NCBI GenBank assembly: GCA_902834555.1
Contig: CADFJN010000002.1
Location: 62,001-126,000, forward strand
Origin: Atopobiaceae bacterium
Lineage (GTDB): Bacteria; Actinomycetota; Coriobacteriia; Coriobacteriales; Atopobiaceae
Direction: 5' to 3'
Length of the DNA: 64,000 nt
Shown: piece by piece, positions 18,220 through 25,305 of the stretch
Layout: every line of letters starts with the position of its first letter
How positions within the stretch are numbered: the first letter of the stretch is position 1
Position numbers and translations under genes: made by a program
The notes under the pieces: generated by a model
The model's database searches: none
Told to the model about the DNA's origin: nothing
Seen by the model: only the letters and a program-made list of their open reading frames with translations

Positions 18220-18227
18220 GGAAAGAC

Positions 18228-18674
18228 ATGGCAGGCTACAAGTCCAAGCAGATGATCGTCATGAGACGCGACCTCAAGATGCGCAAGGGCAAGATCGCTG
18301 CCCAGGCAGGACACGCCTGCGTAGAGGCAACGCTCATGGCGCTTGTACGCGAGGGACGCCTTGACCAGGTTCGCGTTCGCACGGCGCCAGACGGGACGCC
18401 CGCGTGGGTCTACCTCGACCACCCCATGGCAGACTCCACCGCGCTCTCGGACTGGTTCGACTCCGGCGTGGCAAAGGTCTGCGTGTACGTGGACTCGGAG
18501 GACGCGTTGCTCGACATTGCTGAGAAGGGCCGCGAGCGGGGCTTTGCCGTGGCTCTCGTGCGCGATGCCGGCCTCACCGAGTTCCATGGCGAAGCAACGC
18601 TCACCTGCCTGGCCTTCGAGCCACTCCCTGCCGAGAAGATCGACCCCATCACGGGAGACCTGCCGCTCTACTAG
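18228..18674 (+). CDS. Peptidyl-tRNA hydrolase, Pth2 type
   Basis: A 148-residue protein of the Pth2 family, which frees tRNA from peptidyl-tRNA left by stalled ribosomes. The N-terminus KQMIVMRRDLKMRKGKIAAQ, followed by AGHA, matches the Pth2 KGKIAAQ.xHA signature; the C-terminus ends TGDLPLY, as in family members. Pth2 is standard in archaea and eukaryotes and patchier in bacteria, so this may be a second hydrolase beside the usual Pth. AAGGA precedes ATG 18228, and the CDF gene ends eight bases upstream, so the two are co-transcribed. Confidence 0.85.
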   Translation: MAGYKSKQMIVMRRDLKMRKGKIAAQAGHACVEATLMALVREGRLDQVRVRTAPDGTPAWVYLDHPMADSTALSDWFDSGVAKVCVYVDSEDALLDIAEKGRERGFAVALVRDAGLTEFHGEATLTCLAFEPLPAEKIDPITGDLPLY

Positions 18675-18687
18675 CACCCTCGCTGCC

Positions 18688-18718
18688 ATGAGACAAAGGG
18701 ACTGTCCCTTTGTCTCAT
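18688..18718. repeat. Short palindromic repeat, copy 1 of 3
   Basis: Perfect 14-bp arms ATGAGACAAAGGGA and complement with loop CTG. It follows the pth2 stop and may act as its terminator. The same sequence recurs at 55172-55201 and 61386-61416. Confidence 0.9.
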
Positions 18719-18775
18719 ATCCTACCGCTTGAATGGGAATTATTTACATTCATTAATTCCTACTTGTGTAGTGGG

Positions 18776-18853
18776 TTTATAAGTGCCACCCTTGTTCGTG
18801 ACGAGTTGTCCGGCGGAGGAGCCCCAGTGGGGGCAGCCGACTTGCCTCGTCAC
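18776..18853 (+). promoter_or_regulatory. cysK promoter and nested-hairpin leader
   Basis: A TATAAG -10 element lies at 18778-18783 without a good -35. Downstream, three nested pairings form one elongated structure: GTGACGAG (18798-18805) with 18846-18853, CGGC (18811-18814) with 18836-18839, and GCCCC (18821-18825) with 18830-18834. The ribosome site AAGGAG follows at about 18863. An upstream inverted repeat GGAATT/AATTCC (18736-18760) may be an operator. Confidence 0.5.
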
Positions 18854-18875
18854 CAGACGTACAAGGAGTAGAAAG

Positions 18876-19787
18876 ATGAAGGCAGCAAGGAAGATCGAAG
18901 CTCTTATCGGCTCAACCCCCCTGGTAGACCTTTCGGGGCTCGTGGATGGCGCAGCAACCATCTACGGCAAGTACGAGGCCACCAACCCCGGCGGCTCCGT
19001 CAAGGACCGCATTGCCCGCGCAATGCTCGACGCTGCCGAGAAGGACGGCAGCCTCAAGCCTGGCGGTACCGTGATCGAGCCCACGTCCGGCAACACCGGC
19101 GTTGGCCTTGCCATGCTCGCAGCCGCGCGCGGCTACAAGATGATCCTCGTCATGCCCGAGACCATGTCCATCGAGCGCCGCAAGCTCGCCGCGTCCTACG
19201 GCGCGCAGATCGTCCTAACGCCGGGCAAGGATGGCATGAAGGGCGCCGTCGCCAAGGCTGAGGAGCTTCGCCAGGAGACCCCGGGTGCCATTGTTGCCGG
19301 CCAATTCGTGAACCCTGCCAACCCGCAGGCCCACTACCAGACCACTGGCCCCGAGGTCTGGGCAGACACCGAGGGCACGGTCGACTTCATCGTGGCTGGC
19401 GTTGGTACCGGCGGCACCATCTCCGGCACCGCTCGCTTCCTCAAGGAGAAGAAGGCCTCCGTCCAGGGCATCGCCGTCGAGCCCGCGGAGTCCGCGGTTC
19501 TCGAGGGCAAGCCCGCCGGCTCCCACAAGATCCAGGGCATTGGCGCAGGCTTTGTACCCAAGACCTATGACGCCTCCGTTGTCGACGAGGTCGTTCCCAT
19601 TGCCTCCGCAACCGCCATCGACACCAAGAAGCGCCTCGCGGCCGACTACGGCCTGCTCGTTGGCATCTCCTCTGGCGCCGCCGTGGCCGCTGCCATCGAG
19701 CTTGCCAAGCGTCCCGAGAACGCGGGCAAGGTCATCGTTGCCATCCTCCCCGATACCGGCGAGCGCTACCTCTCGATGGACCTCTAA
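18876..19787 (+). CDS. cysK: Cysteine synthase A (O-acetylserine sulfhydrylase)
   Basis: A 303-residue PLP enzyme that makes cysteine from O-acetylserine and sulfide. The PLP lysine lies in NPGGSVKDRIA, the substrate loop in PTSGNTG, and the phosphate-binding glycine loop in GVGTGGTISG, all in family order. The length is typical. ATG 18876 follows AAGGAG; an open frame from 18783 runs through the structured leader and is not the protein start. It overlaps cysE by one base, giving a tightly coupled two-gene cysteine operon. Confidence 0.96.
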   Translation: MKAARKIEALIGSTPLVDLSGLVDGAATIYGKYEATNPGGSVKDRIARAMLDAAEKDGSLKPGGTVIEPTSGNTGVGLAMLAAARGYKMILVMPETMSIERRKLAASYGAQIVLTPGKDGMKGAVAKAEELRQETPGAIVAGQFVNPANPQAHYQTTGPEVWADTEGTVDFIVAGVGTGGTISGTARFLKEKKASVQGIAVEPAESAVLEGKPAGSHKIQGIGAGFVPKTYDASVVDEVVPIASATAIDTKKRLAADYGLLVGISSGAAVAAAIELAKRPENAGKVIVAILPDTGERYLSMDL

Positions 19788-20461
19788 TGGCTTCCGCAAC
19801 CACTGGCGTCGCCAGCGCGGCTGGCTCCGTCGAGGACACGCGTTCCGTTGACGAGATGTCGCTCTTCGAGGTCATGCGCGAGGACGCCCACGCGGCGCTC
19901 GAGCGCGACCCGGCGGCCAACTCCATCTGGGATATCGTGTTCTACTCAACCGGAACCCATATCGTCTGGGCGTATAGGCGCCACCACTGGCTCTACACCC
20001 ACGGTATGAGGGGCCTGGCACTGCTCCTTACCAAGCGCACACGTCGCAAGCTGGGGGCGGACATCTTCCCCTCCGCTCAGATTGGCCGGCGCTTCTCCAT
20101 CGACCATGGCATTGGCGTGGTCATTGGCGCCACGTCGATTATTGGTGACGACTGCCTCATCTACCAGGGGGTTACCCTTGGCATGACCGGCAAGCACGGC
20201 GGCAAGCGCCACCCTACGCTGGGCAACAACGTCATGATTGGCGCCGGAGCCATCGTTCTGGGCAATATCACCATAGGCGATAACGCCAAGGTCGCCGCCG
20301 GTTCCGTTGTTGTACACGACGTGCCGCGCGACGTCACGGTGGCCGGCGTTCCCGCCAAGGTGGTGCGCGACCGTCGCTTCACCGGACCACGCCTGGTGGA
20401 GGACGACTTCGATCCCAGCAAGCTGGACGACGAGAACATCCGCTGGTCCTGCGCACTGTAG
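19787..20461 (+). CDS. cysE: Serine O-acetyltransferase
   Basis: A 224-residue acetyltransferase that makes O-acetylserine from serine and acetyl-CoA. The C-terminal left-handed beta-helix contains the hexapeptide repeats and the catalytic block HGIGVVIGATSIIGDDCLIY, followed by GGKRHPTLGNNVMIGAGA. It starts within the cysK stop codon (TAATG), so translation is coupled. In the known pathway it binds cysteine synthase through its C-terminus, but the usual terminal isoleucine is absent here: the protein ends WSCAL. Confidence 0.95.
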   Translation: MASATTGVASAAGSVEDTRSVDEMSLFEVMREDAHAALERDPAANSIWDIVFYSTGTHIVWAYRRHHWLYTHGMRGLALLLTKRTRRKLGADIFPSAQIGRRFSIDHGIGVVIGATSIIGDDCLIYQGVTLGMTGKHGGKRHPTLGNNVMIGAGAIVLGNITIGDNAKVAAGSVVVHDVPRDVTVAGVPAKVVRDRRFTGPRLVEDDFDPSKLDDENIRWSCAL

Positions 20462-20498
20462 CTTCTCGGCAGGCTTGTTCAAGGAATATCGGAAAGCG

Positions 20499-20536
20499 AG
20501 CGCTCCCGCGTCTTTCGACGCCGGAGCGCTTGTTTT
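20499..20536 (+). terminator. Rho-independent terminator of cysKE
   Basis: A 14-bp stem with one mismatch pairs 20499-20512 with 20517-20530 around a TTTC loop, and is followed by TGTTTTG. Confidence 0.85.
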
Positions 20537-20558
20537 GTTGCAGCTGACGTCAAAGTGT

Positions 20559-20589
20559 GCCCTCCGGCGACAAGTTGTCTCCGGAGGGC
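20559..20589. terminator. Hairpin between cysE and the MFS gene
   Basis: GCCCTCCGG (20559-20567) pairs with 20581-20589, with an inner GACAA/TTGTC pairing, giving a near-continuous stem. It probably terminates the minus-strand MFS message. The neighbouring GGGCCTTCCGGCG sequence also occurs near 28866, after the scrB terminator. Confidence 0.5.
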
Positions 20590-20649
20590 CATATCTGTTG
20601 CAATCGTCGCCAAAAGGGGCCTTCCGGCGACAAGGAGCCGGCATCGCAG

Positions 20650-22020
20650 CTACCGCTTCTCCCCCTCCGCCGCAGCCTGACGCTCGCGCACCTCGTCCAT
20701 CGTGAGCGAGTCCGCGTTCTTCACGAACAGCAGCGGCACCGCCGAGATGGCCGCGCAGATGGCCACGTATATGTAGAGGTACTGGTATCCCACAAACTGC
20801 ATGACGGCACCAGAGAGAGTGGGCGTCACTACCTGCGCGGACATGCTCGCCGTGTAGTAGAACCCGGTGTAGCGCCCCGTCGAGTTGGCACTCGCCAGCT
20901 CCATGATCATGGGATACACGGTGAGCGAGACCGTCGCCATGCCAATGCCAAAGAGGGCAACCCACACATAGATGATCGCCGAGAAGCCCGTGGCACCCGA
21001 GATGAGCAGCGGGGATACCACCATGAGCGCAATGCCAATGTACGTGGTGATCTTGCGGCCAATCTTGCAGGAAAGCTCGGCCGTGGGCATATAGGCAACG
21101 ATCGCCGCAAGGGTGGCCACGGTCTGCACCTGCGCATACGATCCGCCGGCCATTCCCCACACCACGTCTGCATAGCGAGAGATGCCGCTGGTCACGGCGT
21201 TGTTTGACATGAAGTAGAAGAAGACGCAGACAAGGACGCAGACAAGCGAGCGTCGCTTGACCGGGTCCGCCTCGCGCTCCTTGCCACCCTCGTCGGAAGC
21301 CTCGATCTCATCCTCGGGAATGCCCAGCTCGGCACTCTCGCGGTGCATTGCCGCAACCTCTTTGGGCTCGCGGAAGAACACCATAAAGATGATGGTCGTC
21401 ACCAGCAGCATGAAGGAGATGACAAGGTACACCGGTATGTAGTCCGGGTTCTCCACGGCAGGGACGAGAAGTGCGATGGCAACAAGCACAATCACGCCGC
21501 CAACCGCCGCCATGAGCGAGTTGAAGGCGTCGGCCTTGCTTCGTACCGGGCGCGGAGTGACGTCAGGCATGAGCGCCACGGAGGGAGACCGGTAGATTGA
21601 GAGCACCACAAGCGTGGCCACAAGCACTGTCACAAAAAGCGGCAGGTTGCGCATAGAGTTTGCCACGGCGATGAGGGGTGTGAGAGCGGCGGCGAGAAGT
21701 GCGCCCACCACGATGAACGGCGTGCGCCGGCCCCAACGCGTGGTCGTGCGGTCGGAAAGCGCCCCCATAAGCGGGAGCATGAAGAGCGCGAGCACGTTGT
21801 CTAGCGACATGAAGACGCCCGTAAGCGTGTCCCCCATGCCAAAGGTGTTCTTGAACATGAGCGGCACCAGCCCGTCATAGGCCTGCCAGAACGTGAGCGC
21901 CCCCATGAAAGGCAGCGTCACAAGGATGGTGCGCCTCATGTTGAGCTTGGTGAGACTTCGACCGGCAGCCTTCTTCTCGCCAGGTCTCTCGTCGAACCCT
22001 TCCGTGGATTTCGCTGCCAT
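20650..22020 (-). CDS. Major facilitator superfamily transporter
   Basis: A 456-residue protein with twelve predicted membrane segments. The loop 2-3 MFS signature is GALSDRTTTRWGRR. A charged loop of about 50 residues (ELGIPEDEIEASDEGGKE) separates the halves. The pattern resembles SLC45/GPH-like sugar-cation symporters, so a sugar is the likely cargo, but this is not firm. The start directly follows the stop of the phosphoesterase gene, with AAGGGGC upstream, so the two are translated from one message. Confidence 0.82.
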   Translation of the reverse strand: MAAKSTEGFDERPGEKKAAGRSLTKLNMRRTILVTLPFMGALTFWQAYDGLVPLMFKNTFGMGDTLTGVFMSLDNVLALFMLPLMGALSDRTTTRWGRRTPFIVVGALLAAALTPLIAVANSMRNLPLFVTVLVATLVVLSIYRSPSVALMPDVTPRPVRSKADAFNSLMAAVGGVIVLVAIALLVPAVENPDYIPVYLVISFMLLVTTIIFMVFFREPKEVAAMHRESAELGIPEDEIEASDEGGKEREADPVKRRSLVCVLVCVFFYFMSNNAVTSGISRYADVVWGMAGGSYAQVQTVATLAAIVAYMPTAELSCKIGRKITTYIGIALMVVSPLLISGATGFSAIIYVWVALFGIGMATVSLTVYPMIMELASANSTGRYTGFYYTASMSAQVVTPTLSGAVMQFVGYQYLYIYVAICAAISAVPLLFVKNADSLTMDEVRERQAAAEGEKR

Positions 22021-23196
22021 CTACCTGCCCCTTTTCTGTCGCTTGGCCACACCGAGGGCAAACGCCGCGATGGCAGCCGCACCAAGCACGGGAAGCGCCG
22101 GCCGCGCCATCTCGCGTGCCTCCTCCGTCGAGACGGGCACGCGCTCGGACGCCCAGTCGGTGAGCGGCCGCTCCGTCTGAGAGCCCACCAGCTCCGCATA
22201 CGTGAGCAGGCGCGTGGTATAGAGGGCAGCGTTCTGCTCATCAAACGAGAAGAGCCGCGCGGCGCGGGCGGTACCCGGCCCGTAAGAGCCAAAGCCGGCA
22301 GAGGGGGCATACCCCAGGTCGAGGCCTCCGTAGTGCGAGACCAGCGTGTTCTTGTGGTCGTGGCCAAAGTAGAGCGCGAAGGTGCTCCCCTCGCGCATGA
22401 GGGCGGCCACCTCGCCGGTGTCCGTGTCAGGGCTGCACACCGGCTCCCTAAGCCCTCCGGAGACGTACAGGTCCTCAATGGGAACAAGCGTGCGACCGGG
22501 ATGATAATGCATGCGGAACCCAGAGACGCCGCGCTCGCCCTCGCAGGCGTCGCGCAGGCAGTCGTAGACCTGGACGGGAGGTATGTGCTGGTAGAGAATG
22601 CAGGGCACCCTGTGGCCGGCACGCTCTGCAAGGCCCTGCGCGCAGGCAGTCACCCACGCGGTCTGCGCGGGGTCAAAGGGCTCGTAACCATCGCTACCCG
22701 AGCCCGCACCAGAGTCCGCCACCATCACGGTCAGGCGGATGTCCTTGCCGTCATGGGCAAGCACGGGCACGGCAAGCGTGCCTGCACCGCGGTAGAGGCT
22801 GGGTTCACGCTCCGCAACCATGCCGTTCACACATCCGGGGATGGCCTTGTACCAGCTCTCCTGCTCCTCGTTGCCCATACCGCACTGGCGATCGTGGTTG
22901 CCGTAGGTGACCACAAACGGAATGTTGCGCTCGACCATGGGTGAGCAAATCTTCCTCACCACGGTGCGGGCGCGCTCGGTACTCTCGCCCAGCGAGAACT
23001 CAATCGCGTAGCCCTTGATCTGGTCGCCCGTGAGCACCACGAGGTCTGGCCGCGCCTCGTCGAGAGCGGCGCGGAGAAGCGCCATGGTGTCGTCACGCAC
23101 ATGCGATGTCTCTTGAATGTCGGAGAGCTGCAGAACGCGGAAGCGTCCCTCGGAGTCAAAGCGCAACGGCCACGTGCCCCGGTCTATTTCGTCCAT
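22021..23196 (-). CDS. Calcineurin-like metallophosphoesterase with C-terminal membrane anchor
   Basis: A 391-residue protein whose N-terminal 330 residues form a metallophosphoesterase domain: LQLSDIQE (metal aspartate), LTGDQIKG, TYGNHDRQ (catalytic GNHD) and a later YFGHDHKN. The C-terminus has one hydrophobic segment (ALPVLGAAAIAAFALGVA) followed by a KRQKRGR tail, so it is tethered to the membrane; the side the catalytic domain faces is uncertain because no signal peptide is visible. AAAGGAGG lies eight bases before ATG 23196. It resembles Dcr2/Siw14-like purple phosphatase relatives, with unknown substrate. Confidence 0.85.
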   Translation of the reverse strand: MDEIDRGTWPLRFDSEGRFRVLQLSDIQETSHVRDDTMALLRAALDEARPDLVVLTGDQIKGYAIEFSLGESTERARTVVRKICSPMVERNIPFVVTYGNHDRQCGMGNEEQESWYKAIPGCVNGMVAEREPSLYRGAGTLAVPVLAHDGKDIRLTVMVADSGAGSGSDGYEPFDPAQTAWVTACAQGLAERAGHRVPCILYQHIPPVQVYDCLRDACEGERGVSGFRMHYHPGRTLVPIEDLYVSGGLREPVCSPDTDTGEVAALMREGSTFALYFGHDHKNTLVSHYGGLDLGYAPSAGFGSYGPGTARAARLFSFDEQNAALYTTRLLTYAELVGSQTERPLTDWASERVPVSTEEAREMARPALPVLGAAAIAAFALGVAKRQKRGR

Positions 23197-23270
23197 CACA
23201 CGTTCCTCCTTTGGGGACAGCGCCGCCCCCTCGATTTCTGGGGCCAAGCCCAGCCACCAGCTGTCTAGCC

Positions 23271-23939
23271 CTATGCCTTGTCGCCTGCAGGCTGCCCGTA
23301 CGTCTCAAAGCGCCTCGAGACGCCCATGACCTCCTCGCCCGAGAGCACGCGCGGCGTTCCCACGCACTCCGCCTGCCACTGGACGCGCGACACAAACTCA
23401 AGGTTAACAGCAAGTCCAAAGGCGGCTGCCATGCTGGGGCCACAAGCAACCAGCCCGTGATTCTCCATGAGCACCGCGTTGGTCTCGGGGTGCTCGCCAA
23501 AGGTCTTTCCCACCGAGGTGGCCAGCTCGGGCGTGCCAAACGTAACGTAGGGCGAGAGCGGCACCTCCTCGGCACCCGAGTCCGCAATCGTGAAGTGCAC
23601 CGCGCGGATGGGCTCGCCGAGCGCAGCCAGCGTGGTCGCGTAGGGCGAGTGCGTGTGGACCACGGCACGGGCGGCCGGACGGCGGCGGTAGACCTCGGCG
23701 TGAAGCGGCGCCTCAGAGGACGGCCGGCGGCTTCCCTCGACCACGCTGCCGTCCAGGCGGAGCACCACCACGTCCTCGGGCGTGGTCTCGAAGTAGCCCA
23801 CGCCCGACAGGCTGATGGCGATGAGGCCGGTCTCGGGGTCATACTCCGAGAGGTTGCCACTCGTACCCACGGCAAGGCCCTCCGTGGCTATCCGCTTTCC
23901 GTACGCCACGATGCGCTCGCGCGCGTCCTCCATCAGCAT
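23271..23939 (-). CDS. Class II aldolase/adducin family protein (fuculose-phosphate aldolase-like)
   Basis: A 222-residue zinc aldolase or epimerase of the FucA/AraD fold. The phosphate-binding TSGNLS lies near residue 27, zinc histidines are in VVHTHSPYATTLAAL, and the third in LMENHGLV. It most resembles L-fuculose-1-phosphate aldolase, which splits the sugar phosphate into dihydroxyacetone phosphate and lactaldehyde, but related enzymes use other substrates. AAGGAG is six bases before ATG 23939. It is divergent from the LacI-type gene, and an operator-like site lies in their shared promoter region. Confidence 0.87.
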   Translation of the reverse strand: MLMEDARERIVAYGKRIATEGLAVGTSGNLSEYDPETGLIAISLSGVGYFETTPEDVVVLRLDGSVVEGSRRPSSEAPLHAEVYRRRPAARAVVHTHSPYATTLAALGEPIRAVHFTIADSGAEEVPLSPYVTFGTPELATSVGKTFGEHPETNAVLMENHGLVACGPSMAAAFGLAVNLEFVSRVQWQAECVGTPRVLSGEEVMGVSRRFETYGQPAGDKA

Positions 23940-24038
23940 GGCATGCTCCTTCCCGTACCGGCCACGTGACGCGGCACTCCGCCCAAGAGCTTACCCCATG
24001 CCCCTCGCCGCATTCGCCCAACTGCCGTGTTCGTCATC

Positions 24039-24054
24039 TGGTATCGTTCTCATA
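24039..24054. promoter_or_regulatory. LacI-type operator in the regulator's own promoter
   Basis: TGGTATCGTTCTCA (24039-24052) matches the inverse of the operator in the PTS promoter (TGAGAACGATTTCA) at 12 of 14 positions. It sits 42 bp before the regulator start and between divergent genes, implying autoregulation and possibly control of the aldolase gene. Confidence 0.6.
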
Positions 24055-24095
24055 ATGCGTGTGGGGACGCATGCGTATGAGGGAAGGCAGGAAGC

Positions 24096-25079
24096 GTGGA
24101 CATAAACGAAATTGCAAAGCTCGCGGGAGTCTCGCGGGCGACCGTCTCGCGCTATCTCAACGACGGCTACGTCTCCAAGGAGAAGCGCGAGCTCATAGCA
24201 CGCGTCATCAACGAGACGGGATATGTCCCCTCTCAGCAGGCCCGCACGCTGCGCACCGGCAAGACCAAGCTCGTGGGCGTCATCATCCCCAAGATCAACT
24301 CCCACTCCGTGAGCCGCATGGTTGCCGGCATCACCAAGGTTCTCGCTCAGAACGGCTACCAGGTGCTTCTCGCCAACACGGACAACAACGAGAAGGCCGA
24401 GGTCGACTACCTCAACCTCTTTGCCGAGCGCAACAAGGTCGACGGCATCATCCTCATTGCCACGGTCTTCACGAACGCTCACCACAAGGCGCTGGACTCG
24501 CTCAACATCCCCGTTGTTATCCTTGGCCAGCGCCTGGACGGCCACTCGTGCGTCTACCAGGACGACTACCACGCCGTCTACGACCTCACGCGCTCCATAC
24601 TCAAGACTTCCCACACCCCCGGCTACATTGGCGTCTACGAGAAAGACGTGGCTGCGGGACGGGAGCGCCACCGCGCCTTTCTCGACGCCTGCGCCAGCAT
24701 GAACGTTGCCGTAGACCCAAAGGCGCAGCAGAGCGCCACCTTCTCCGTCGACTCTGGCTACCTCAGCGCCGAGAAGATCCTCGATGCCGTGCCAAACGTC
24801 GACGCGCTCATCTGCGCAACCGATGACATTGCCTTTGGCGCTATGACATGCCTGCGCGAGTACGGGAGGCGCATCCCCGAGGACGTGCAGGTGACGGGAG
24901 TGGGAGACTCCAAGCTCTCGAAGATCATGACCCCCAGCCTCACAACCGTCCACTTCTACTACCTCACCAGTGGCGTCGAGGCGGCAAAGATGCTGGTAGA
25001 CGCCATGACCGACGGCGATGGAGTCCCCCGTGAGCTGCGCATGGGCTACGAGATCTACGCCCGTACCAGCTCGCGCTAG
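24096..25079 (+). CDS. LacI family repressor of the sucrose operon
   Basis: A 327-residue regulator. Residues 1-60 form the LacI helix-turn-helix and hinge (NEIAKLAGVSRATVSRYLN), and the rest is a periplasmic-binding-protein-like effector domain starting LVGVIIPKINSHSVSRM. Start is GTG 24096 with AGGAAG upstream. The next genes encode a sucrose-type PTS permease and a sucrose-6-phosphate hydrolase, with three operator-like sites in front of them, so it most likely responds to sucrose 6-phosphate or fructose. It corresponds in role to ScrR. Confidence 0.9.
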   Translation: MDINEIAKLAGVSRATVSRYLNDGYVSKEKRELIARVINETGYVPSQQARTLRTGKTKLVGVIIPKINSHSVSRMVAGITKVLAQNGYQVLLANTDNNEKAEVDYLNLFAERNKVDGIILIATVFTNAHHKALDSLNIPVVILGQRLDGHSCVYQDDYHAVYDLTRSILKTSHTPGYIGVYEKDVAAGRERHRAFLDACASMNVAVDPKAQQSATFSVDSGYLSAEKILDAVPNVDALICATDDIAFGAMTCLREYGRRIPEDVQVTGVGDSKLSKIMTPSLTTVHFYYLTSGVEAAKMLVDAMTDGDGVPRELRMGYEIYARTSSR

Positions 25080-25108
25080 CCGCCGTGGCGCCAGCAGCGC
25101 CACTGTGA

Positions 25109-25124
25109 TGTGAGACCGTTCACA
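25109..25124. promoter_or_regulatory. Operator-like imperfect palindrome
   Basis: TGTGAGACCGTTCACA has the half-sites TGTGA and TCACA and resembles the two downstream operators. It lies 30 bp after the repressor stop and could support DNA looping. Confidence 0.4.
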
Positions 25125-25190
25125 CCCGCATTTCTACCACTCACCGTTATTCCTGCAATCCACATTTGCTCAGCCGGCCATTGGCTACTA

Positions 25191-25219
25191 TTGGACATGT
25201 GAGAACGATTTCATATACA
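25191..25219 (+). promoter_or_regulatory. Sucrose operon promoter overlapped by operator O1
   Basis: TTGGAC (25191-25196) and TATACA (25214-25219) are spaced by 17 bp. The whole spacer end is filled by operator TGAGAACGATTTCA (25200-25213), so repressor binding would block RNA polymerase directly. An additional TTTCA/TGAAA inverted repeat lies at 25236-25250. Confidence 0.75.
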
Positions 25220-25255
25220 GCTGGTTCAAACAAGTTTTCACACGATGAAATCAGC

Positions 25256-25273
25256 TATGAGAACGGTTTCATA
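25256..25273 (+). promoter_or_regulatory. Operator O2 of the sucrose operon
   Basis: TATGAGAACGGTTTCATA is an 18-bp palindrome with the LacI-family central CG. It lies in the transcribed leader about 32 bp before the PTS start codon, 58 bp downstream of O1. Confidence 0.75.
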
Positions 25274-25305
25274 AGTATGGCCACTGGTTCGGGAAGGGAG
25301 ACCAC

